In this document: piece by piece, positions 21,724 through 33,706 of the stretch
Numbering within the stretch: the first letter of the stretch is position 1
Layout: every line of letters begins with the position of its first letter
Origin: Lantana camara
Taxonomy: Eukaryota > Streptophyta > Magnoliopsida > Lamiales > Verbenaceae
NCBI GenBank assembly: GCA_037501455.1
Contig: CM074860.1
Coordinates: forward strand, 46,262,501 to 46,326,500
Direction of reading: 5' to 3'
DNA length: 64,000 bases
Made by a program: the position numbers and the translations under genes
The notes under the pieces: generated by a model
The model's input: the letters and a program-made list of their open reading frames with translations, nothing else
Told to the model about the DNA's origin: nothing
Databases searched by the model: none

Positions 21724-22812
21724 ATGGGCAATGAGGGAGACCCCTCGTCACCGGCGTTGTCCGACGCCGCAGTCATCTTGTCCGAACAAATCGCCAAGTT
21801 ACTGCGACAACAAAAACCACAAATCCAACAATCAAGTTCCGACAGTCCGGTAACAATAGATGTCGAATTAAACAGTAACAATTACACCTTATGGGCACGG
21901 ATGCTCGAAATTGCAATCGGTGCGCGTGGACGACTCGGCCACCTAACCGGTCATCCCGCACCACCGGCTGAACGGGATGAAGCGTATCAGACTTGGAAAC
22001 AAAAGGATCTCCAAGTATTCGATTGGATCACCCAAGCAATCGAACCGAACCTGCTGTCTCAATTCATCCATTATCCAATAACACGAGATCTGTGGAACTG
22101 GTTGTCAATGACCTACCAAGCCTGGGAAGACAACCTCTAAATCTTTGATCTCGTGACAAAAGCGGATCGAATCCGACAAGAGCACACGTCTTTGGAATAA
22201 TACTTTAGCATCTGTAAAAGCATCTGGGCAGAAATCGACAGACGGCGGCATAATCCGATGGAATTCCCAACCAATATCACAAAGTTCAATCAGATCCAAG
22301 AAGAACATCGATTGTTTAAATTCCTCTCTGGCCTTAACCCAGAATTCGAAGCCATCACCAGAGATATTTTGAAAAAGAGATCTCTTCCCTCAGGTGACGA
22401 CGCACGCCATCGTTTGCCAGGAAGCTGCCCGGAAAGCAATTCTCAGCCCATCGGCAGCCTCCAACGAGTCAAACTCATCATCGGGAATTGGTATGGGGAT
22501 GGCTATTCAGGGACAAGCAACAAGGATGAAACAGGGCACGCACAAACCCACGCGCCGCCCGGATCCTCCAAAAGCCTCACCGGCGACTGCGTATGGGACA
22601 AGTCAGACCTAGAGTGTGACCACTGCGGCAAGAAGGGACATCTCATGAAAGGGTGTTTCGAACTTGTGGGCTACCCGAAAGGTGGGAACCACGAAAACGG
22701 GCTCAGGACACAGATCGCGGCCGAAAACGCGGCATGGTGGCCGTCACCAGCGGACCCATCGCCGAAGATAATACCGGCAAAATGGGAATTGTTGCAGCAG
22801 ATACTGGTTTGA
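21724..22812 (+). pseudogene. Copia gag, broken
   Basis: From the ATG at 21724 the protein shows the copia gag N-terminus, with an NNYTLWARMLEIAIG-type stretch and a long helical domain. TAA stops fall at 22138 and 22198, where homologous proteins read through. The domain then resumes in frame up to a frameshift near 22392; part of the following region reads in the +1 frame. The nucleocapsid zinc knuckle CX2CX4HX4C (CDHCGKKGHLMKGC) is at 22615-22656. A full gag of this type is one continuous domain plus knuckle, so this copy has at least two nonsense changes and one frameshift. It sits directly after the primer site and before the protease. Confidence 0.88.
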
Positions 22813-24010
22813 GAAGAGGAACTAACTCCAGCGGTGCCCCTCAAGAAAGAAATGGAGATAGGGCTTCCTCGGGTTCCGTGACAGGTATAGGGGAATTGGG
22901 GGCAAATTTCCCCCCTTGCCCCTCACTTAATAATTTTGATAAGTGTGGCATCTTTACTACTCATTCTTCTCATAATAGTAAAAACCCACAATGGATTACC
23001 GACTGTGGAGCCACCGATACTGTTACATATGACCCGTCTGATTTAATTGCTAATCAAACTCCAAGAAAACAAACAATTCAAACTGCCAGTGGGGAAATTG
23101 TTCCGGTGAAGGGAGGGGGTGTGATTGAACTTACACCTTCCCTGAAACTTTCAAATTGCTTATGTGTTCCCTCGCTATCAAATAAACTATTGTCCATCAG
23201 TCATGTTACCAAGGAGTTGAATTGCATTGTTCTGATGTATCCCTTGTTTTGTGTTCTGCAGGATATCCATTCAAGGACGATAATTGGGCGTGGCACTGAA
23301 CGAGGAGGTCTTTACTTTGTTGATGAAGTTACCACTGGGGGGCGTACACTAATGGCTCAGGGGTCAGATGACGATCAGAGTTGGTTGTGGCATCAGTGCT
23401 TGGGACATCCCTATGATGGTTATTTAAAGAAAATTTTCCCTAAGTTTTCTAGTACTCATTTACCTTGTGATACTTATGCATTGTCAAAAAGTCACAGACA
23501 ACCTTTTTCTTTGAATAATACTCGAGTTGATATTCCGTTTTCATTAATACATTCTGATGTGTGGGGTCCGGCTCCTATTACTGGAGGGGGAGGTTTTCTA
23601 TTTTGTGTCCTTTATTGACGATTGCACCCGAATGAGTTGGATTTACTTTATAAAACATAAATCTGATGTCTTTGAAAAATTCACTCATTTCTATCAAATG
23701 ATTCGTACTCAATTTCATGCTCAGGTCAGGATTCTTAGGTCTGATAACGAGGGGGAATTTGTTAATCAAAAAATGTAGTCTTTTTTCTCTGATAATGGCC
23801 TTATTCATCAAACTACATGCCCATATACACCACAACAAAATGGGGTAGCCGAATGAAAAAATAGGTTTCTTTTGGAAATCACCCGGGCCTTAATGATTGA
23901 GTCCCTTGTTCCCTCATATTTTTGGCCCGAGGCCTTAGCTACTGCTACCTACCTTGCTAACCGTCTTCCCACCAAAATAATTCACTTCCCGCACACCACT
24001 ACAAGCACTA
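22813..24010 (+). pseudogene. Copia protease and integrase, broken
   Basis: The aspartic protease motif is visible as DCGAT near 23001, with Cys where Ser or Thr is normal. The GAG-pre-integrase region follows with WHQCLGH near 23388, then a zinc-binding end in which the second Cys is replaced by Tyr (CDTY). The integrase core begins HSDVWG, with the first Asp at 23556. A frameshift in a G-rich run near 23588 moves the frame. The second Asp is at about 23742 and the catalytic Glu at 23851, followed at once by a TGA stop. Another stop lies at 23776. Several changed catalytic or metal-binding positions and at least three breaks make this a non-functional remnant. Confidence 0.88.
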
Positions 24011-24037
24011 AGTGAGTCTACTCAAATTCCACCTCCT

Positions 24038-25542
24038 TTGTCTCTTACCCCGCGTGTGTTCGGGTGCTCTGTGTTTGTTCATATTCCCACAACCCACAGA
24101 ACCAAATTTGATCCCTGTGCAGAGAAATATGTCTTTGTGGGATATGGGAGAAACCAAAAGGGTTATAGTTGCTTTAATCCCAAGACCAAGAGGATGTATG
24201 TCACGATGGATTGTGATTTTTTGGAAATAGAGTACTTCTTCCATGCAAGCCAACCTAGTGACCAGGGGGAGAGGGCAAAGGACCCCCTAGATTGGCTTTG
24301 TGCAACCCAGCTATCTACCTACAGTGATACGCCCCCTCCCAATCATGAGGTACAGCAAATTCAAGACATTGCCACGCCCCCATTTTCCTCCTCGACCGAT
24401 ATCCCTGAGGTTAGTACAAGTGTTTTACAGCATCCCGATACAGATACTGGTTCCACTTCTGCTGGCCCTAACACTGCAAGTACAACAGAGGATGATAGAT
24501 ATATACTCCCAGCACGAAGTACGCGCGGAATACCGCCCAGGCGGTATCTTTCAGAGCACGAGTCCCGATCACAATGGTACCCAGTGGCTAACTTGGCTAG
24601 GGGGAGTCTCACAGAATCAGCAAAAGCCTTTGCAGCTACCATTTATGCGGATGAGGTACCGCGAAATGTAGATGAAGCTATAAGGGTTCCTGAGTGGAAA
24701 AAGGTGATGAATGAAGAGATGAGCGCCTTAAAAAGGAACAACACATGGGAGACGTGTTCCATACCACCTGGAATGAAACCAGTGGGGTGCAGGTGGGTGT
24801 ATACAATTAAAAGGCGGGCCGATGGTTCTATGGAGCTCTACAAAGCATGTCTAGTAGCAAAAGGGTATACCCAAACATATGGGGTCGACTATGCAGAGAC
24901 TTTCTCTCCTGTAGCAAAGATTGACACCATTCGAGTTCTACTTTCAATTGCTGTGAATCAGAATTGGCCCCTTCACCAGTTTGATGTTAAAAATGCTTTA
25001 CTCCATGGAGATCTGACGGAGGAAGTGTAGATGGAAGTTCCACCACGGTTCTCTCATGAATTTGACACGCAGGAGGTGTGTAGGCTTAAGAAAGCACTGT
25101 ATGGTCTCAAACAATCACCCAGGGTATGGTTTGGGAGATTCACAGTTGCTATGAAACAGTATGGATATGTGCAGAGCAACTCTGATCATACTCTTTTCCT
25201 CAAGAGAAGAGACGAGAAAATTACATGTCTGATTATATATGTTGATGACATGGTAATCACAGGGGATGACGTGGAAGAAATAAGGAATCTTCGAAAGCGT
25301 TTGTTTGGAGAATTCGAGATGAAAGACTTGGGAAACTTGAAGTATTTTCTTGGAATCGAAGTGATGCGGTCCAATGAGGGGGTTTATCTGTCACAAAGGA
25401 AACATGTTCTCGACTTGTTAGCAGAGACAGGAATGGTGGATTGTACACCAAGTGATACGCCTATGGCAAGCAACCATGGACTCAGAATCATTGAAGGAGC
25501 TGAACCAGCTGACCGTGTAAGATACCAATATTTGGTCAGGAA
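24038..25542 (+). pseudogene. Copia reverse transcriptase, interrupted
   Basis: The frame opens with the integrase C-terminal region (PRVFGC... VFVGYGRNQKGY), then a Ser/Thr/Pro-rich linker. The RT domain starts near the EWKKVMNEEMSAL motif, with the QFDVKNALLHG motif near 24981 and the catalytic YVDD at about 25238-25249. A single TAG at 25028 replaces the codon before MEVPP. The domain is cut at 25542, after RYQYLV, by LTR P. Compared with intact copia elements, the RT tail and the start of RNase H (roughly 70-80 residues) are not found on the other side of P, so sequence was also deleted. Confidence 0.9.
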
Positions 25543-26262
25543 TGTAGCACCCCGGACACGTGGAGGTACCACACCCCCGCACTATAGGTCAATCCACATA
25601 CGAAATGGTCAATCCGTACATGAACCAGCCTATAGCGAACGGGTGACAATGCAATACACGACAAGCTAGGCGGGATACTCGAACATGCGACATAATAAAG
25701 CGGAAGCATAAACAGAACATTATCAACTATTTCCATTTATCCAATCATGACATTTCTCATTTTCCAAATAAAATATATTCTAACTTACATATCAATACAT
25801 TATCATCTCCTAAAATACATAACATATAACCGTAAACATGATTCTCTCGAACAATAAATAAACAATCAGATAAATGCACCGTGTTTGACTCAACTTTAAC
25901 AACTGGACTCGACTCACTTCCCGCCTAGCACGCACCTGCAATAACCTGAAAGGTGGAGTGTCAGTCTGTGAAGACCGAGTGAGGGGTTTACTTACATATT
26001 AGCACAGATAACATGCAAGTTATATTCTCGGGTAAAGATTTATAAAAGGTAAATATACAAGTTCAATAATAATATAGCTTCGCCCGAGAATACAACTGTC
26101 AATATTAGATACTTGTTCTTCACATGCAATCGATAAACATGCTTGCTTGCTTGTTAATCATTAGGTGATCACGCAATTCAATTATCGTGCAATCATGCAT
26201 GTGTACTCAATTAGCACATTCATGGAATGGAAATCATGCAATCAATACATGGCTTACTTGTA

Positions 26263-26464
26263 ACACGATAGGGTTGTTCCTCCTGTGGTTGGACGGACAA
26301 CCACCAGCTCTAAGACTAGCCCAACGCCCTCACTAAGGAGAACCTGACCAGGAGAACACAGGTACACGATAGGGCTTTGTTCTTCTTGTGGTTGGACGGA
26401 CAACCACCAGCTCTAAGACTAGCCCAGCGCCCTCGCTAAGGAGAACCTGGCCAGGAGAACGCAC
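26263..26464. repeat. 101 bp tandem duplication in LTR P
   Basis: Two head-to-tail copies (26263-26363 and 26364-26464) of a block with GGTTGGACGGACAACC, itself a dyad, lie in the GC-rich module of the LTR. Copies differ at several positions. Confidence 0.9.
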
Positions 26465-26930
26465 GTACTTGCTTTCATGAACATGGCATGCTTGATTCGT
26501 GAACACTAACATACTTGAAATAATAAGTGATTTCATGAACTTATAAATATAAATACCTTTGGCCAAAAATCACGTAAAGGTTATACGGGTTCTACATAAC
26601 TAGTAATTAAACCTCACCTGACAGGCGACACACTACTCGTAAATGGGTGAACGTGCTCATGCTTGATAATCTCCGCCCTGGAGAACAACTGGACAAGAAA
26701 CGGGACAATGTACGTGCATGAGACTACAATTCAAGCATATTATCTCATATAACGACGCACGGCATGATCACGTACGAGGCATCGAGCAAAACACAATGTA
26801 GCATGTAAATATCACGTTTTGGCACGTAATCATTCATATAATAACAATTTGGGGTCAAATAACCCGTTGGAACGATGTCCCAAAATTCTGTTTTTATGCA
26901 GAAAGTTTCTGCACTACCAGAGAGCTAGGA

Positions 26931-27124
26931 ACGGCCGTTCCAGGTTACAGTTCAAAGTGGGAATGGTCGTTTCCGCTGTCGGGCTCCCCGAAGATGGGAA
27001 CGGTCGTTCCCGTCTGTGAGACAAAGTGGGAACGGTCGTTCCCATCCTCGCCGCCTGACACATTATTCAAACAATGGGAACAACTGTTCCCCAATTGCAA
27101 AGGGGACGGGAACGGCCGTTCCCG
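26931..27124. repeat. Palindrome cassette, LTR P (about 6 units)
   Basis: Dyads are of the type GGGAACGGCCGTTCCC: GGAACGGCCGTTCC near 26931, GGGAATGGTCGTTTCC near 26960, GGGAACGGTCGTTCCC near 26997 and 27028, GGGAACAACTGTTCCC near 27077 and GGGAACGGCCGTTCCC near 27109. Both arms are kept while the centre varies. Confidence 0.88.
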
Positions 27125-27765
27125 TTACACAGAAGATTCAGAAAACAGGGGAGAAGAACAGGGGAGCTACGGACCAAGCTCCCAAAGCTCCCAAAACACT
27201 CATAATCCATCCCATATATTAAAATTCACAGGAGGAAACATATATACATGCTTAAAGTGCAATAAAACACAATACAAACACTTGTTTCATGTTTGATCAT
27301 CTCAAATCATCAATTCCAAGTTCATACACAAATCCATCATATATCATCAAATTCTCCAAGAATTCATGCATGATTTCAAACTATGATCAAGTATTCATGC
27401 TTCTAACATCAAGTAATCAAGCTATTGCATCCAAATCATAACCCTAGTTTCCCACATAAATTTCAAGAGATCATATATATGCTCATCCCTACCTTGAATG
27501 AAAGAAGGAGAAGAAAAGATGGAGATATGATGAAGATGATGGCCTAAGACTTCCAATACCTCAAAGATTTTAGCTTGAAATGGATGAAATTCCCTTTTCT
27601 TTCCTTGGAGGGTTGGCTCGGTGAAGAAGGAAGCAAATGGTATATTTTTGATGAAGATGAAAAATGAAGGTTGGAGAAGAGATGCATATATCGATATATT
27701 TGGGGGAAATATGTAATATTTATGATCAAATCCTCCAAGTATCATAAATTATGCAATTGAAGATA

Positions 27766-28231
27766 TAAGGTTTGGAAAAGATCAATCCATTTGACAGAAG
27801 GTCGACTTCAGGCTACTTGACCTTTGTGGGAGGAAACCTAGTCACCTGGAGAAATAAAAAACAAAAGGTTGTGGCACTTTCAAGTGCTGAAGCAGAATTC
27901 AAAGGGATTGCTAAGGGGATTTCAGAGTTGTTGTGGTTGAGGAAACTAATGACTGAGCTGGGTTTCCCACCGACGGAAGCTTGTTCCCTAAAATGTGACA
28001 ACCAGGCCGCCATCTGTATATCCGAAAACCCCGGTCCAGCATGACAGGACGAAGCATGTGGAGGTTGACAGGCATTTCATCAAAGAAAAGTTTGAAGGAG
28101 GAATCATCTCACTTCCATTTGTGCGATCAGAGGGACAATTGGCCGACATTCTTACGAAAGTTGTTACAGGCCAAGTGTTTCATAATACTTTGCACAAGTT
28201 AGGTGTTGGGCATCCCCACGACCCAACTTGA
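27766..28231 (+). pseudogene. Copia RNase H, 3' part of pol
   Basis: The sequence resumes with DRRSTSGYLTFVGGNLVTW, the classic copia RNase H signature, then SSAEAEF, DNQAA and a HVEVDRHFIKEK end. A frameshift occurs near 28036 in a run around CCGGTCCAGC. The natural stop is at about 28229-28231, just before the polypurine tract. The N-terminal part of the domain, including the DADWAG-type catalytic strand, is missing at the P junction. Confidence 0.9.
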
Positions 28232-28238
28232 GGGGGAG
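28231..28238 (+). other. Copia polypurine tract
   Basis: AGGGGGAG directly precedes the 3' LTR at 28239. Confidence 0.88.
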
Positions 28239-28406
28239 TGTTGACCAACTATATTAGGAAGGATTTTATTACCCTATGTTACGGGATCTAATCCCTGATT
28301 AAGTGCCTAATCTAGTATTTAACTTATTGTATGCTAGGGTTGTAAGAATCAATTTAGAAACAATGAAACAAAACATTCTTACAGTTTGCATCTTTACAAT
28401 TCAACA
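28239..28406 (+). repeat. Copia 3' LTR
   Basis: A 168 bp LTR paired with 21491-21658, followed by the AAAAC duplication at 28407-28411. Confidence 0.95.
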
Positions 28407-28411
28407 AAAAC

Positions 28412-29769
28412 CTGCTCAAATAGGCTGGAAATCGAACAACAGCTGGGGGAAGAAGAAAGGCATCAAATTCATGTATGAACACTTCAAGAAAGGCAAGATC
28501 ATGAATGGTAAACTCCTTCAAACTTCAACTACCCACAAGATCAGGTTTACACAATAATAAATGAGACATAAGTGATCAAGTTTTCAGCACCAATTCAAGA
28601 AGAAACAGCAGGGAAGTTATATTATTCAAACTAGGGCATAAATCACACTATTCAAGTCATGGAGCATATCTCAATCAAATATGGATCAAAATCTGAATTT
28701 CTTGGATGCAAATGATCATATAATCATATACATATCAAATATAAGCTTACCCCTTGAAGAATATGGAAGAAAATGAAAATTGAAGCTCAAAATTCTCCTT
28801 AGGCAGAAAGTGAAGGCCATGGAGTGTTGCTGCTCCAAAATCTGATTTTTCCTCTCCTTTCTTGCATATGGATCGAGATGAGGGAGACAAGGAATGATAA
28901 AGGGCTGAGTGGGTGAGTTTTGGGTCCAAGAATCAAGTGAAAAGCTTAAAAGTTGAGGGACTTATGTGCAAATTAGTGAAAGGTGGTCATATGAGCGCGA
29001 ATCAGTTTTTCGGGCCAAATCCGGAGTATCAAACGGGCTTAGAAAATTATGAGGCCAGGTTCCTTAGGTTGAAATCTCGTTACCACTTCGGCGCCACTTC
29101 CGGAATTCGAATCCGAATTCCCGAGCTCAAGATATAAATTCCGGAACACAAGGTGCGCTAAAACTAGTTAAGCCCTCGAGTCCCCAAAACAAATAAAATG
29201 GTGTGTTACCATTTCAAACAAGTCCGAAAATGTAAAATGAACACATAAACGAATTCATAACGCACAATCCTCCAACATATCAGAAAAGCATGAAATTTCG
29301 ATCTCAAATCGAATACAAACGCAACACATTTCAACAAATAAACATATTATTCAAATAATAAAAATTAAATTTCAAGAAATAATACATAAAATTAAATTAA
29401 ATTAAACGAATTAAAAATAAATAAAATTTTATTAAAAAGGTAATTTTTCAATTAGGTCCAAAACTTTCAAAAAGTTGCAATTAAGTCCAAATCCAAGTTT
29501 TCAATTAAGTCCAATAATTTTAAAGTCATACAACTTCAGACTTAAATCACGTATATCACATAATTCACGAAATCAGCATACTCGGGAATTAAATTCAAAA
29601 TAGAAAAATTAAATACAAAAGTTATGACGTGAAAAAATTAAACAGTTAGAGCATATAAATCACTTAAACAATTAACTTAACGTATCAATTAAATCAAAAG
29701 AAGAATTAAAACGTCGGAAAAACCTCTCGTGAAGTCATACCTGGCTCGTCGGAGAGAAGGGGTGTCACA
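28412..29769 (-). repeat. R3 LTR piece 4 (LTR start)
   Basis: This holds the sense 5' end of the R3 LTR, with TGTGACACCCC at 29769 and a CAGGTATGAC-type motif shared with R1. Then comes AT-rich U3-like sequence (29300-29700) and the putative donor near 28752. It contains no gene. Confidence 0.82.
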
Positions 29770-32394
29770 AGACCCGGCCTAAGCTAGGCGGTACCTAGAC
29801 CCTGTACAGCAAAGAAAAAGAAACCTGAATGCGAAAGCAAAGTAAAGAATACGAATTTAAACAAACCTTTAAAACATCAATCATAATCAGTTACACAGGT
29901 TCAACTGATCCTAGTAAACTGTCCCGAAATAGTCACAATAAAGATGGTTTCAACTAATTCAAGAACCTGTCCTAACCTGTCCCGAATTCCATACATACAA
30001 TCAATAAGCATAAACCTATACAGATTATATACGTTTACAAATTACAACCATAACCGAAATAGAAACTTAGCAAACTTAACAAACAACACTGACTCGACAC
30101 ACCGCCGCCTAGCTCGAACTCCAACAACCTGCACCTGCAAACTAAAAACATTGGTGGGGCGAGGGTCAGTCCACTGACTGAGTGAGGGGGCTGAACACAT
30201 ACACACTATACATAATAAGAAGCAGAGCACGTATCAAAAGAAGGACTATGAACCGGGAGTAGGGTTTTTCATACCAAAGCCATTTTCAAATCAACGTATA
30301 CGTATACTTATTCAATCATAAAAAACTGAACATAGTCGTAACATATCAATAGATAAAGCTCCTATCCCGTTTCATAATCAACATAACAGAACATATTTTA
30401 TCCCCGGTGACTACGGGTTTCCAACCTTACTTCCGTATCGTTATCATACAATAGCAAAACAGAAATACTCACAAATCAAATCAAATCCCATATCCAACCC
30501 CAACATCGGGAAGTCTGCACCGGGGTACGGGCCCACATCGTGCAACTCAATATACGCGGGATAGCTAGTCCACATAGTACCTTCCCCGGTTATTCACCGA
30601 GGGCTCAAAGCACCACGCCTCCTCAACCTCCAATAGTCGCACGTAGGTACTTCAAATGGAGATCGTGCACAGGCCAAACTCGATAGCCCAACACCGCCTC
30701 GAGCATTCCTTACCCACGTCTCCGAGGCCCAGCAAATCAGAACAGAACAAGTCATAACTCGCTACAATTCAAACTTATCATAACTCACTACCTTAGCAGA
30801 GCATACCTTACCTTGCAACTTAGCATATGCTATAAACGTACCTCTCTGTGTCATCCTAATCTGTAGCTGTCATGAAGACACACGGTTTGAAGCATAGTCT
30901 CGTTGCAAAACATTTCAAGCTCACGTACGCTCGTATATATATAGTTCGAAAATCATTAATCGTATGACAAATTCATAAACATATCATATAAACACATATC
31001 TATATATAAATATAATAGAATAAGCACATGCAGGCTTGAAAATGAGCACAAAGGGTTATAGGTCGCTTTAACTAAACAAAAATCCTAAAGCCTCACCTGG
31101 CACCAAACAAGGCCAAACCCAAAGCAAATGGTCCACCCCGGAACCTGCACGACCCACTTATCACCACCCCGGGTGCACCTGTACCAACTGAGCATACAAA
31201 ATACTACACAGGGCTCAGACTCAGACAATCACACAGACACACACGGCAAATTCTCGAGCACTTAGTAAATGCAATCACATAAGCAGGGTTCAAATTCATA
31301 TCAATTACATACAAAACAAATCATTATATAGTTCAGTGAAATCATATTACATATTAAGACACGTTCATGTGCAAAATTAATGCAAACAAGAGAAATAGAA
31401 AGATAAAGCAATTCCAATTATTTCATATTAATTCATATAGCGCATACCAAATTAATATTCATACAATTAAACTATTTTTACGTGCAAAAGTTCCTAATTA
31501 AATCCTATAAGTTCCATTGAAGTCATATATCACATTTCATACAAAATTCACATAATAGCATGTTACAAATTTCCTTTAAACCTATGAAGTTACATATCAA
31601 ATTCTAATTATGTCATTCAACGGTACAAAGTTCATACAATTCATGTATCGCATAATAGATTCAAATTGAACTTAAATAGTTAGACTTTAATTAAGAAAGT
31701 TTCAAATTAAATTGGTCAAGATATAATAAGTCATTTTTATATAACTAAAATTATCATATTCGTTTATTGCATACCAAGATTTGATTAATTCAAGTTATAC
31801 TAATTTTTCATATTTTAGGAAAATTACATATACACCCCTTAAGTTAAACAAATAGCGAAATTCAACATATCAGGATTCAATTATCAAATCAAAACATCCA
31901 TACATGTCATATTTCATTAAATATAAAATTTCATATACATTGGGATACATTTCGATCAACAAATCAAGCATAAACCATTTAATTACAATTAAAATAATTA
32001 AATCATATATTTGTCAAATACACAAATAAATTCGTAGAAATTAAACCAAGTGTCTGACTGACGAACGGAAAGAAGAATTAGACTCACCGAATCGAGAAGG
32101 ACAAGCTGTCCGGAGACAGTCGGAGCCGCCTGAACAGTGGCCACCGGACGCCGCCTGAACGTGCAGGAAAAATCCTAAAAATTCACCCGTACTAGAATTC
32201 CTCGTGCTCGTTCCAATTCCTCGGTCAATTTCTGAAAATTCCAAGCCAATCATCCCCAATTTCAGATCCAATAATACGAAACCCTAAAATCTTCAAAATC
32301 AAATTTTTTCCAAACCGGTGAACGAAAATCGAATCCGTAAAAGGCATTGGCTTACCCGTGACTAGCTCTTCAAAAATCCCAAGCTATCCTCCTT
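29770..32394 (-). mobile_element. LTR fragment C, minus strand
   Basis: To the right of R3 lies another minus-strand LTR related to R2 and R3. It has the complement of the GCTAGGCGG block (near 29785 and 30105), a CCACTGACTGAGTGAGGGG block, and a GC-rich module (30500-30730) whose wording follows R3 closely. Middle-exon-like sequence follows near 31090, then AT-rich sequence. Two donor-like sites on the minus strand lie near 32083 and 32357. The 3' end was interrupted by R3 (its rest lies left of the window). The LTR start is not found, because plus-strand LTR D takes over around 32390. The open frame at 32041-32271 has no recognisable domain. Confidence 0.7.
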
Positions 32395-33706
32395 TATCTT
32401 CTCCTTTCATTTCTCCAAGGTATTATGTGTATATATGTATGTATATATATATATATATATATATGGGTTTGCTGAACATTGGTTTGAAGCTTGAGTTTTG
32501 ATGATTTCTTGCTCCTAAATGCTTGGATACATGTTTATTTGTTGTATTTGTGAGTTATTTTGGTTGGGAGGATGACTTGGGGTGATCTGGGAACCACCCC
32601 TTCGAGCCATATTTGATCCCTTGCTCTTTTTTCAGATAGACCTTACCCAAACGGGCGTTTGGGTACTCAGTTCATTCACCAAACGCCCATGTAGAAAGCT
32701 ACTGCCTCATCCGAGCCTTTTCAAACGCCTGTTTCTGCTTTCAGACCAATTTTGGAATGGGATTTACCCCCCCTTAAACATGATCTGATTGACTTGATTT
32801 TTGAACCATTGGAAACCTTTTGAAGTCTAGAACAACCTCCAATTGGAATCACATCAATAACACTCCTGGTTTGTGAGATATATTCATTTTAATTTGGTGT
32901 CGCCACTTTACCAGAAATCTGCATTTGACCAACTTCGGGCTTATGCCATTTCCTCCTTGCTTTGAACTAGAATACAGGCCATATATCATCGGAAAGGTCT
33001 ATTTGCATAAATTCTTATCCAATAAACAAAACTCCTTTCTAACTTCTAGAACTTGAGATATTCTCGTTTTCCCACAGCTTGTACATTTCCGAAAATTATC
33101 AACTTGAGATATTCTCGTTTTCCCAGTTCATGGATCCTTTTATGATTTTGTTAAGTGCTATGCTTTATACATATTATGGGTGTGTATGTTAGCCCCCTCA
33201 CTAGTCATTAGGACTAACCCTCGTTGTTGTTTTCTTTTCTCCTTTCTTTGAGTTGCAGGTACCGTCAGGGTTGAGCTAGGAGGCAAGTTTGTCTTTTGAG
33301 TCTCACTTGTGTCTTAGTTCGGGTCTTCATTCTTGCATTTGTAGTAGTTATATTTAGTATTTATGAATTATGAAGATATGTATTATGAATTCTAAAATTG
33401 GGAACTATGAATACTTGGATACTTAGCTTATTTTTTGCCCGGGTTGGGCATTGTATATTGGAATATTTGTATTGGCACCTATTACGCTATTATGACTCTA
33501 TGTAATGTTTATGTTGATCTTGGGTACTTGATATGAATTGTTTATCGCTTCCGCTATAATTTGAATTATTTTGCGCTCCGTTTAAGGGTCTAGTCCATGT
33601 AGCTTAGGAGTATGTTTTGTTTGTCTCCCGTTCGCTATTGTTTGATACGTGTACGGATTCTCCATTTCGCTACACGTGTTGGACTCTAGTGCGGGGGATG
33701 TGGTGC
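32395..33706 (+). mobile_element. LTR D, plus strand, internally deleted (left part)
   Basis: From CTCCAAG|GTATTATG the sequence follows the R1 LTR order: TA repeat, palindrome cassette 32647-32735, the conserved block at about 32789-33105, then an abrupt jump to the acceptor (GAGTTGCAG|GTACC near 33259) and the LTR end block. About 1.5-2 kb of middle exon and GC-rich module is missing, and a short CAACTTGAGATATTCTCG repeat lies at the junction. The LTR start upstream of the donor is also absent. It is interrupted at 33706 by solo LTR E. Confidence 0.75.
32647..32735. repeat. Palindrome cassette, LTR D
   Basis: CCAAACGGGCGTTTGG at 32647-32662, a half unit CCAAACGCCC near 32679, and a degenerate TCAAACGCCTGTTTC near 32720. 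It lies between the donor-like site and the conserved block. Confidence 0.75.

Larger units (their letters stand above)
25543..27765 (-). mobile_element. LTR P, truncated, inside the copia pol
   Basis: At 25543 the sequence changes to TGTAGCACCCCGG, the complement of an LTR 3' end. Moving right there are complements of the GCTAGGCGG block, the acceptor (TTATTGCAG|GTGCG near 25935), a duplicated GC-rich module, a middle exon near 26610-26720, the palindrome cassette 26931-27124 and a donor TTCAAG|GTAGGG near 27492. The LTR start (TGTRACRCCCC) is absent: copia sequence resumes near 27766. No target duplication is visible. I infer an insertion followed by a deletion that removed the LTR start and part of pol. 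The exact right edge is uncertain by tens of bases. Confidence 0.85.
21491..28406 (+). mobile_element. Degenerate Ty1/copia retrotransposon
   Basis: Two 168 bp LTRs (21491-21658, 28239-28406), TG...CA ends, a 5 bp duplication AAAAC (21486-21490, 28407-28411), a primer site and a polypurine tract define the element. Domain order gag, protease, integrase, reverse transcriptase, RNase H is the copia order. The LTRs differ at about seven positions. The coding region has several stops and frameshifts and is interrupted by LTR P between RT and RNase H. It is inserted in the R3 LTR. Lineage within copia is not certain; the gag is of the UBN2/Retrotran_gag_3-like type. Confidence 0.95.
1650..29769 (-). 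mobile_element. R3 5' LTR, split by three nested elements
   Basis: On the minus strand the LTR starts at 29769 with TGTGACACCCC and ends at 1650 with GGGCTCTACA. It is present as four collinear pieces: 28412-29769, 20187-21490, 12927-13120 and 1650-2636. Removing R1, R2, the copia element and one copy of each target duplication leaves about 3843 bp, matching the 3.2-3.4 kb of related LTRs. Each interruption is flanked by a 5 bp duplication (TTCTC, ATTCA, AAAAC), so the three insertions are independent later events. A putative splice donor (AAG before GGGTAAGC) lies near 28752, and a middle exon near 20540-20600. Confidence 0.9.

Noticed and set aside
32041..32271. Possible host exon on the minus strand, bordered by donor-like sites
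   Set aside because: No domain is recognisable and flanking sequence follows an LTR fragment; better explained as LTR C leader.
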